Shown piece by piece: positions 28,556-34,269 of a DNA stretch of 64,000 bases. A program made the position numbers and the translations under genes. The DNA comes from Bacteroidota bacterium (GTDB lineage Bacteria; Bacteroidota; Bacteroidia; Palsa-948), in contig PLUL01000030.1 of the NCBI GenBank assembly GCA_003164895.1, forward strand, positions 90,942-154,941, in the 5' to 3' direction. Under the pieces are notes generated by a model. That model was not told the origin of the DNA. It saw only the letters and a list, made by a program, of their open reading frames with translations, and did no database searches. The number at the start of each line of letters is the position of its first letter. Positions within the stretch are counted from its first letter, which is position 1.

Positions 28556-28915
28556 TTATTTTTTCTTGTTGCTTTGTCTTGCGTGATACAATCTGATTTC
28601 TAACACGACCTTCATAAGTGTCAACGCTGTCACCGAACAATGTTTTAATTTTTTCTTTGAATATTTCTTGTCATTAGTTGTAATGTAGCCAATGAGGGCT
28701 TGTCGTATTTGTTCTTCATTGTCCAGTGATTTTTTTTTCTGTCTGTCGGCTTGCACTTTTTTGTCAACGGAGATAGCGAGTTGTCGCAGTTGCTGGTCTG
28801 TGTGCCATGCAAAACTTGCTAAGTTGTAAGCACTGTCCTTGCGTTTTACGAAGTCAATGAGTTGCTGTCTTGTGAGCCCGAAGATAAGTAGTCTTCGAAG
28901 ACCGTTGTTGTTCAT
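28556..28915 (-). CDS. Unknown basic protein of the island
   Basis: This 119-residue lysine-rich protein is probably cytoplasmic, with no signal peptide or membrane segment. No family was recognised. It follows the 59-codon gene by 9 bases and is probably its operon partner, behind the minus-strand structured leader. It converges on the integrase gene. Confidence 0.6.
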   Translation of the reverse strand: MNNNGLRRLLIFGLTRQQLIDFVKRKDSAYNLASFAWHTDQQLRQLAISVDKKVQADRQKKKSLDNEEQIRQALIGYITTNDKKYSKKKLKHCSVTALTLMKVVLEIRLYHARQSNKKK

Positions 28916-28924
28916 TGGAAATGT

Positions 28925-29104
28925 TTAATAAAGCATTATTATTTCCCATTCTAATTTTTCAATTCGCTTTTTATTGTCCTTAATCTTTTTTTCATTCATT
29001 GGTTTTTCATCCATAATCTGTCTTAGTAAATCTTCTATTTCTAATTCTTCATTCTGTCTTTCGTAGAAATGTATTTCTTCTGAAAATTGTCTTATGTGAA
29101 ACAT
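28925..29104 (-). CDS. Small charged protein downstream of structured leader 1
   Basis: This is a 59-residue, highly charged, probably helical protein (many Glu/Lys, likely coiled coil). A longer frame to 29188 exists, but its first 28 codons would run through the structured leader, so I use the ATG at 29104. That start is 52 nt past the leader's closing helix, matching the 50-nt spacing before mod. No family was recognised; an antitoxin or regulatory peptide is possible but unsupported. Confidence 0.5.
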   Translation of the reverse strand: MFHIRQFSEEIHFYERQNEELEIEDLLRQIMDEKPMNEKKIKDNKKRIEKLEWEIIMLY

Positions 29105-29128
29105 CTGAATTGGTTTTGGAGTTTGTAT

Positions 29129-29264
29129 AAAAAAGGGGCGCGGGTTAGTGAACACCTGAGGAGAGGTACCGCTAAGCACCCACAGCACAAATGAACACGC
29201 CCACGCCTTTGCATGAGCGATAGTCCATTCTTGTGCTGAAATAATTTTAGCGGTTTTCTCCTCA
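29129..29264 (-). ncRNA. Structured 5' leader, copy 1 (unknown class)
   Basis: On the minus strand four stacked helices form a rod. P1 is TGAGGAGA (29264-29257) with TCTCCTCA (29164-29157). P2 is ACCGCTAA (29254-29247) with TTAGCGGT (29175-29168). P3 is CAGCACAA (29238-29231) with TTGTGCTG (29190-29183). P4 is GCTCATGC (29218-29211) with GCGTGGGC (29206-29199) around AAAG. The P1/P2 junction is AA on one side and ACC on the other. After P1 come 12 nt, CCCGCGC (29144-29138), CCC and six Ts (29134-29129). Copy 2 at 34101 has the same architecture with different P1-P3 sequences. Confidence 0.75.
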
Positions 29265-29336
29265 AGAATATTCTAAACGCAATATTTTATGTTGTCTTGC
29301 TTGTACTTATATTTTGTTTTTAGTTTGTATTGATGG

Positions 29337-29344
29337 CAAATGTA
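29337..29344 (-). promoter_or_regulatory. TAnnTTTG -7 element of structured leader 1
   Basis: On the minus strand TACATTTG ends exactly 72 nt before P1 of leader 1; the equivalent TATATTCG is also 72 nt before P1 of leader 2. The matching distance supports both as real promoter elements. No -33 TTG was evident. The rest of the gap up to the 299-residue gene at 29516 shows only a further TACTTTTG on the plus strand (29504-29511), 4 bases before that gene's ATG. Confidence 0.5.
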
Positions 29345-29515
29345 TAAAAGTTAATTGGAAAATTTGTCTTTCGGTGAACTGTTAAGTTACCGCTGTCTTT
29401 TAACTTGTTATAGGCGCAATTTATTTACGCCACCCCCTTTGTTTGTCGAATAGGCGTATTAAAATACAAAAAGAAGGCGAGTCTTTTTTTGCAATAGAAA
29501 TATTACTTTTGCCTT

Positions 29516-30415
29516 ATGGAAACAAAACAACGATACGAACTTTACCTCAATCATATTTCTGCTTTGGAATCTTTCAGGTATCCCGATTCTTTTGAAGAAT
29601 ATAAAAATCATGTTGTGGATATGCTGCAATATTCCGACCGATTTGTTTTTGAAGATGCTTTGATGGAGGGGCTGAAAAACGATGAAGCTGTGAAAAGCGT
29701 TCAGCGTGATGAACCGCTAACCATGCAGCATATTTTAACTGCCATCCCGGATTCATTCGTGAATAAAGGCGAGAGCCGGAAAAAAAATAAAGAAGATAAA
29801 GAGCCAACGCCCATTTGGTATAATGTATGGGACGTGTATTATATCACGCCTGACGATGATTTATACTATGACCTGTTCTTTGTTTACAAGATTCGCGGGC
29901 TTGACTTGCTTGAACTGGATGACTTTTTGAGTTACCAGTTAGAAATTTGGTATGAAAATAACCTGAAAAAATTTATCCGCTTCCTTCAACTCATTACTCG
30001 CAAGCATGGAAAAAAACTTTTACCGCCTGAATACATACAAACAATCAGCGAATGGATTGCCGACACGGAAAAACAACCAGCCCTTGAAGGAAAAGAAAAG
30101 CCACAGGCAAAAACTGAAACCAAATTCAAGCGGGATCGGAATGACAACTCAACACGGCTGAATCAGGAACAAACAGCCCTTTTAATTTACTGTCTTCGGG
30201 AAACAAGAATAATCTTGGGGGAACAATACATTGATGAGAAGTATGTAGGTCAGGCATTTTCTATACTCACAGGTTTTAGTGAAAATACTCTCAGCAGAAA
30301 AATAGTTACTTCAACAGTACTGAAACTTGCAAATATTAAAAATACCCAAGCTGTTACTGAAGCATTGAAAAATGTTTTAAAATTCATCGAGGATAAGATA
30401 AAGCCCGAAGAATAA
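29516..30415 (+). CDS. Mobile-element protein of unknown function
   Basis: This 299-residue soluble protein has an acidic, tyrosine-rich middle (VWDVYYITPDDDLYYDLFF) and a helical C-terminal region (LNQEQTALLIYCLRETRII to the end). The C-terminal block resembles helical domains often seen in Bacteroidetes transfer-region proteins such as RteC-like regulators, but the likeness is weak and I do not assign it. It lies upstream of the excisionase-like gene. Confidence 0.65.
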   Translation: METKQRYELYLNHISALESFRYPDSFEEYKNHVVDMLQYSDRFVFEDALMEGLKNDEAVKSVQRDEPLTMQHILTAIPDSFVNKGESRKKNKEDKEPTPIWYNVWDVYYITPDDDLYYDLFFVYKIRGLDLLELDDFLSYQLEIWYENNLKKFIRFLQLITRKHGKKLLPPEYIQTISEWIADTEKQPALEGKEKPQAKTETKFKRDRNDNSTRLNQEQTALLIYCLRETRIILGEQYIDEKYVGQAFSILTGFSENTLSRKIVTSTVLKLANIKNTQAVTEALKNVLKFIEDKIKPEE

Positions 30416-30426
30416 AAAATTTCTAC

Positions 30427-30454
30427 GGTTCACGAACCTTCACGAACCAAAACT
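30427..30454 (+). promoter_or_regulatory. 28-bp box shared with the integrase leader
   Basis: GGTTCACGAA, CC, then TTCACGAACCAAAACT. It matches 27260-27287 at 26 of 28 bases and lies 71 bases before the HTH gene start (67 in the integrase leader). GGTTC-AC-GAACC inside it is a small palindrome, as expected for a protein-binding site. Confidence 0.6.
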
Positions 30455-30477
30455 TCTTTCCTAATCCTTCGTCTATA

Positions 30478-30524
30478 GTGTGAGAACCATGAGCGCGATG
30501 TTGCGCTCATTAAAACCCTCACAC
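30478..30524 (+). promoter_or_regulatory. Nested hairpin abutting the HTH gene start codon
   Basis: The outer stem is GTGTGAG (30478-30484) with CTCACAC (30518-30524). The inner stem is ATGAGCGC (30489-30496) with GCGCTCAT (30503-30510) around GATGTT. The outer stem ends one base before the ATG at 30526. Ribosome access to this start would depend on whether the hairpin is folded. Confidence 0.6.
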
Positions 30525-30525
30525 A

Positions 30526-30867
30526 ATGAGCATACAATTTTTAACCAACATTTCCGAGCAGGAGTTCAAGGAATTCCTCAAGGGTGCGCTGAAAGAGATC
30601 TTAAGCGAGAATCTTAGCGCATTACAACCGCAGTTGCCCGAAATTCTCAACGTACAGCAGGCATCAGAATTCCTGAAGCTGAAAGTCACCACTCTTTACG
30701 AAAAGACTTCGCGCAAGACGATTCCCCATTTAAAAAAGGGAAACAAACTTTATTTCCATCGCTCCGAACTGGAAGCATGGGTAAAGGAAGGCAAAGTCAA
30801 AACCCGTGAAGAGATTGAAGCCGAAGCGATCACCTTCACGCTGAATCATGAAAAGAAAGCCGCTTAA
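30526..30867 (+). CDS. Excisionase-family helix-turn-helix protein
   Basis: This 113-residue protein has a MerR/excisionase-like winged helix at about residues 42-90 (NVQQASEFLKLKVTTLYEK, HLKKGNKLYFHRSELEAW), as in many Bacteroidetes island proteins. It probably assists integrase-driven excision or regulates the island. Its leader shares the 28-bp box with the integrase gene. It is followed at 47 bp by a small acidic gene. Confidence 0.85.
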   Translation: MSIQFLTNISEQEFKEFLKGALKEILSENLSALQPQLPEILNVQQASEFLKLKVTTLYEKTSRKTIPHLKKGNKLYFHRSELEAWVKEGKVKTREEIEAEAITFTLNHEKKAA

Positions 30868-30914
30868 AAAACGAAGCAACCAATCAATGTCTAACAATTA
30901 AAACCCAAAACACA

Positions 30915-31157
30915 ATGAGAAAAGCAGAATTCTTTGTGCCATCCGAAGCGATGGTAGAGTTTGCCGATGCAATGGCAAGCCGAAAACTGGACAACACCGT
31001 TACTGGAACCACCACAGAAGGTGAAATCGTTGTCGAAGTAAACTACGAGCGCGATGAAACCGATGAGGTGGACAAACTGGAAGACGTCCTTGAAAAAATC
31101 CGCGAGCAGTTGGATGAGGAAAAGGACGAAGAGGAAGATGAGGAAAAAGAGAAGTAA
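30915..31157 (+). CDS. Small acidic mobile-element protein
   Basis: This 80-residue protein has an N-terminal half (residues 1-45) that looks like a short alpha/beta unit and a C-terminal half that is a Glu/Asp/Lys-rich helix (DEEKDEEEDEEKEK). No family is assigned. It is probably co-transcribed with the HTH gene and ends at a terminator hairpin. Confidence 0.6.
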   Translation: MRKAEFFVPSEAMVEFADAMASRKLDNTVTGTTTEGEIVVEVNYERDETDEVDKLEDVLEKIREQLDEEKDEEEDEEKEK

Positions 31158-31168
31158 ATGGTAATGAG

Positions 31169-31204
31169 AAGCGGTGAGAGAATTTCTCTTTCACTGCTTT
31201 TTTT
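31169..31204 (+). terminator. Rho-independent terminator after the HTH operon
   Basis: AAGCGGTGA (31169-31177) pairs with TCACTGCTT (31191-31199) with one G-T pair, and an inner GAGA/TCTC extends the stem. A run of seven Ts follows. Confidence 0.75.
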
Positions 31205-31210
31205 AAAATA

Positions 31211-31257
31211 AAAAACAGACATCTGTTTTTGCAAGACATCTAATAGCCATCAGATAA
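31211..31257. repeat. Palindrome plus copy A of a dispersed island repeat
   Basis: AAAAACAGA and TCTGTTTTT (31211-31219, 31222-31230) form a 9-bp palindrome. It is followed by AAGACATCTAATAGCCATCA (31233-31252), a relative of the GACATCT-NN-AGCCGTCT repeat found also at 33930, 39290 and 42284. The ATPase gene starts 21 bases downstream. Confidence 0.45.
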
Positions 31258-31278
31258 ACAAAAATAAATAATAAAAAA

Positions 31279-32745
31279 ATGAGAGACAGAAAATGCACTT
31301 ACTGTGGCGGACCCATTCCGCCTGAAAAAAGAGCTGATTCCATGTATTGTCATAGCACCTGCAAGGCAAAGCATTGGGAAGAAAAGAAAGGCAAGAATAA
31401 AGCCGCTGAAGTAAAACCTACGGTGGAAAAAGAACAACCCAAACTTCAGGTGGAGAGCCCGCTTGAAGGTCTCAGAGGCGTTACTGAAAACAAGCCCCAA
31501 ACAGACAGCTTATCTATGAAAAAGACAGCTGTTAAGCAGGAAATAACGCTTAATTCAGCTATTTCTATTCCTATACAAATTGAAACGCAGGCATACAAAG
31601 ATGCTTTGACAAAAAAAGAAAAAACTGCAAAGGATTTAAGTCGTGTTGAAAATCTGCTTTTACAATGCAGGGATAATATAGCTGAATGGGAAAGTGAGAA
31701 GGCAAAAATCAAACCTATAACAACAGAAAAAATCTTCTCCGCATGGCACTCAGATACCGATTTAGGCAATAAATATTTGGATGAGTTAGGGAAATCCGCT
31801 ATGATTGATTTAAAGAAAAGTGAAATAGAGGAAAAAATTTCATCGCTGAGTAAAACTAAAACAGAACTTGAAAAAATGCTGCCCTTAGCAAAAAAGGCGC
31901 TTGATGAGGTGCAGAAAAAATTAAACTCTGTTCCGCAATATGAGCCGGAGCGAAAATCTTATTTTATGGAAACTGCTAAAAAATTGCTGCTTTCAAAGAA
32001 AACAGAAGAAGAACTAATTCCATCCAAAGAAATGGAAAATCAACCTGAGCAAACAGAAGAAGATCAAACAGAATTTGAAAAAAACGATGCTATAACAGAC
32101 AGCAGAATCCTAAGCGCGCAGCAACTAAAGGATATGGAAATACAAACCTTTAAGTTCAGAGGCAGATGGAGGGAATTTTTCGGAACGCCTGCTACGATTT
32201 TTCACTTAGCAGTTCACGGAAATCCGGGTGAAGGAAAATCTACATTCTGCCTTCAATTTGCAAATTATCTTGCAGAAGATCACGGTAAGGTAATTTACAT
32301 CAGCGGAGAGGAAGGATTCTCACCTACCATCACGAAAAAACTAAATGAAATAAACGTGCATAAAAACCTTTTCATAACCAATTACAAAAAAATGGAGGAG
32401 ATAAAAGAGCATATCAGGAACATCTACAATTTTATTTTTATTGACAGTTTGGATAATATGGGGATTAACCCGGAACAACTGCGTGATCTGCGCGAGCATT
32501 ATCCTAATTCTTCTTTCATAACAATTTCGCAATCCACTAAAAATGGACACATGCGCGGCTCTCAGGAAATCGCTCACGATTGCGATATTGTTGCAAAAGT
32601 TGAAAATGGGTTCGCTATGACAACCAAAAACCGTTTTCATAAAACGGGATTTTTATTCGATGTTTTCCCGAACGACAAAAAAAATAATCTACCAAACAAT
32701 AAAATTGAGAAACCCAAAATGGGAACGCTGAGGAATGTCATATAA
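31279..32745 (+). CDS. Zinc-finger, coiled-coil RecA-like ATPase
   Basis: This 488-residue protein has an N-terminal zinc-finger-like cluster (C6, C9, C24, C28). A long charged region with heptad-like stretches (~90-230) follows. The C-terminal P-loop domain is of the RecA/RadA/DnaB type, with Walker A GNPGEGKS (314-321) and Walker B FIFIDS (Asp389). Such proteins occur on Bacteroidetes islands and may act in replication or recombination of the element. The exact role is unknown. Confidence 0.75.
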   Translation: MRDRKCTYCGGPIPPEKRADSMYCHSTCKAKHWEEKKGKNKAAEVKPTVEKEQPKLQVESPLEGLRGVTENKPQTDSLSMKKTAVKQEITLNSAISIPIQIETQAYKDALTKKEKTAKDLSRVENLLLQCRDNIAEWESEKAKIKPITTEKIFSAWHSDTDLGNKYLDELGKSAMIDLKKSEIEEKISSLSKTKTELEKMLPLAKKALDEVQKKLNSVPQYEPERKSYFMETAKKLLLSKKTEEELIPSKEMENQPEQTEEDQTEFEKNDAITDSRILSAQQLKDMEIQTFKFRGRWREFFGTPATIFHLAVHGNPGEGKSTFCLQFANYLAEDHGKVIYISGEEGFSPTITKKLNEINVHKNLFITNYKKMEEIKEHIRNIYNFIFIDSLDNMGINPEQLRDLREHYPNSSFITISQSTKNGHMRGSQEIAHDCDIVAKVENGFAMTTKNRFHKTGFLFDVFPNDKKNNLPNNKIEKPKMGTLRNVI

Positions 32746-32780
32746 TGGAAATTCGATTCCAAAGACCTGCATCTTTATTC

Positions 32781-32788
32781 TAATTTTG
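32781..32788 (+). promoter_or_regulatory. TAnnTTTG -7 element before the DUF1016 gene
   Basis: TAATTTTG lies 77 bases before the ATG at 32866 in the gap after the ATPase gene. It suggests an independent promoter for the nuclease gene. No -33 TTG was evident. Confidence 0.35.
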
Positions 32789-32865
32789 TATTTTTCAACC
32801 ACATTCCCTCTATGCAAGATTGGTGATAGAAACAGAAAAAACAGTAATTGTATAAAAAACAACAA

Positions 32866-33906
32866 ATGGGAAAACTCAAAAAAATAAATACCGAAGAGCA
32901 ACTTCTAAAAGATGTTGCATTGCTTATTGAGCAAAGTAAACAACATGTTGCACAAACCGTAAATGCCACGCTCACATTTTTGTATTGGAGAATTGGCAAA
33001 CGGATAAATGCAGAAGTGCTTCAAAACAAACGTGCCGAATACGGAAATCAAATTGTCGTGACAGTGTCACGACAATTGGTAGAGAACTACGGCAACGGCT
33101 TTAATGAAAAAAACATACATAGGATGATGCAATTTTCTGAAGTTTTTCCCTATGAAAAAATTGTCGTGACACTGATACGACAATTGAGTTGGTCTCATTT
33201 TGTAGCGTTAATACCACTTAAACAGCCCTTACAGCGCGAGTTTTATGCCGAAATGTGCCGCGTAGAAAAATGGAGTGTACGAACGCTTCGCAAAAAGATA
33301 GATGGTATGCTTTACGAGCGCACCGCCATCAGCAAAAAACCAAAGCGCCTGATAAAACAGGAAATAAAATTGTTGAGGGAAGAAGATAAGCTAACTCCTG
33401 ATTTGGTTTTCCGCGACCCCTATTTTCTCGATTTTCTTGGTCTGAAAAATACATTTAGCGAAAAGAATCTGGAAGATGCGATTTTGAGAGAATTGGAAAA
33501 TTTTATTTTGGAACTTGGACAGGGATTCTCATTTGTTGCACGCCAGAAAAGAATGATTATTGATGGCGATGATTTTAAACTTGATTTGCTTTTTTACCAC
33601 CGCACATTAAAACGCCTTGTGGCTATTGACCTGAAATTGGACAAGTTTAAAGCCGGTTACAAATCGCAAATGGAATTATACCTGCGCTGGCTTGAGAAAA
33701 ACGAAATGCAAGTCGGTGAACAAACACCCATTGGGTTAATACTTTGTGCCGAAGGGAACAAAGAACAAATAGAACTATTGCAGTTAAACAAGGCGGGAAT
33801 TAAAGTAGCCGAATACCTGACCGAACTACCGAGCAAAAAATTACTGCAACAAAAATTGCATCAGGCAATAGAAATTTCAAAAAAACATATTGAGAATAAT
33901 GAGTGA
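32866..33906 (+). CDS. DUF1016 / YhcG-type PDDEXK nuclease-domain protein
   Basis: This 346-residue protein has the N-terminal DUF1016 region (LTFLYWRIGKRIN, RQLSWSHFVALIPL). The C-terminal YhcG PDDEXK-like domain has YFLDFLGL, DDFKLDLLFYHR and AIDLKLDKFK, the last two holding the likely Asp...Asp-x-Lys metal site. YhcG proteins are common in defence islands and type I RM neighbourhoods. I use the ATG at 32866; a TTG at 32848 is also in frame. Two palindromic stretches lie inside the gene. Confidence 0.88.
   Translation: MGKLKKINTEEQLLKDVALLIEQSKQHVAQTVNATLTFLYWRIGKRINAEVLQNKRAEYGNQIVVTVSRQLVENYGNGFNEKNIHRMMQFSEVFPYEKIVVTLIRQLSWSHFVALIPLKQPLQREFYAEMCRVEKWSVRTLRKKIDGMLYERTAISKKPKRLIKQEIKLLREEDKLTPDLVFRDPYFLDFLGLKNTFSEKNLEDAILRELENFILELGQGFSFVARQKRMIIDGDDFKLDLLFYHRTLKRLVAIDLKLDKFKAGYKSQMELYLRWLEKNEMQVGEQTPIGLILCAEGNKEQIELLQLNKAGIKVAEYLTELPSKKLLQQKLHQAIEISKKHIENNE
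33051..33185. repeat. Two intragenic copies of a 27-bp palindrome
   Basis: AATTGTCGTGAC and GTCACGACAATT flank AGT at 33051-33077 (12-bp perfect arms). A second, slightly degenerate copy (AATTGTCGTGAC, ACT, GATACGACAATT) is at 33159-33185. They encode the related peptides IVVTVSRQL and IVVTLIRQL of the DUF1016 protein. Confidence 0.7.
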
Positions 33907-33929
33907 GAGTGTATGAAATCTGATGTTTC

Positions 33930-33959
33930 ATGACATCTTTAGCCGTCTGTATAGATGAA
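33930..33959 (+). repeat. Copy B of the dispersed GACATCT/AGCCGTCT repeat
   Basis: ATGACATCTTTAGCCGTCTG begins at 33930, 24 bases after the DUF1016 stop. It is nearly identical to the reverse complement of part of 42284-42311. It is the first notable element in the 362-bp gap that also holds structured leader 2. Confidence 0.5.
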
Positions 33960-34020
33960 AACTTGAGGTGGGGTAACACATAGTAAATCCGGTAATTCTT
34001 TAAAATAATCCAAAAAACAG

Positions 34021-34028
34021 TATATTCG
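34021..34028 (+). promoter_or_regulatory. TAnnTTCG -7-like element of structured leader 2
   Basis: TATATTCG ends exactly 72 nt before helix P1 of leader 2. The 72-nt stretches of both leaders share an A-rich segment with AAAAACAAAA and end with TTGCGTTWAG near P1. Confidence 0.5.
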
Positions 34029-34100
34029 TACTATAAATCAAAAACAAAAAACTATCGAGTAACAACTAAAGACATATTAAGAATTTGCGTTAAGCCGATT

Positions 34101-34248
34101 CTCGTATCAGAAAACTAGAAAATTTCTAATTGTAAACGAGAGATAGGTGAAACGCTCACGCGCTTGCGTGGGCTTTCCCTTATTTCGTTTACAGGTATTC
34201 TAGTACCTCTGATACGAGTAAGACGAAATGTCCCACGCAGGTTTTTTT
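34101..34248 (+). ncRNA. Structured 5' leader, copy 2, before type III RM (unknown class)
   Basis: P1 is CTCGTATCAGA (34101-34111) with TCTGATACGAG (34208-34218). P2 is ACTAGAA (34114-34120) with TTCTAGT (34198-34204). P3 is TGTAAACGA (34131-34139) with TCGTTTACA (34185-34193). P4 is GCTCACGC (34154-34161) with GCGTGGGC (34166-34173) around GCTT, extended below by GAAA/TTTC and AGG/CCT. The P1/P2 junction is AA versus ACC. After P1 come 13 nt, CCCACGC (34232-34238), AGG and seven Ts (34242-34248). The mod ATG is 50 nt past P1. Confidence 0.8.
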
Positions 34249-34269
34249 GTGGCTAGAAACACAAAAAAA
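34242..34269 (+). promoter_or_regulatory. Hairpin covering the mod start
   Basis: TTTTTTTGTG (34242-34251) and CACAAAAAAA (34260-34269) are a perfect 10-bp inverted repeat around eight bases. The last A is the first base of the mod ATG. Its 5' arm is the leader's U-run, so U-run pairing and translation could be coupled. Confidence 0.55.

Noticed and set aside
29105-29188. Upstream extension of the 59-codon gene to an ATG at 29188.
   Set aside because: It would translate through the 3' side of the structured leader, and the ATG at 29104 gives the same spacing as in the mod leader.
29157-34218. The long palindromes could be integron attC sites.
   Set aside because: Neither has paired RYYYAAC/GTTRRRY boxes, they are in opposite orientation, and both sit at the same distance from a start codon and a -7 element, which fits an mRNA leader better.
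34209-34229. CTGAT followed by GAAA near the end of leader 2 looks like part of a hammerhead ribozyme core.
   Set aside because: The CUGANGA core is not matched, no third helix or cleavage site fits, and leader 1 lacks both elements although it keeps the rest of the architecture.
29129-34248. Retron msr-msd or guide RNA of a nuclease system.
   Set aside because: No reverse transcriptase, IscB, TnpB, Cas or AbiF-like gene is next to either copy.
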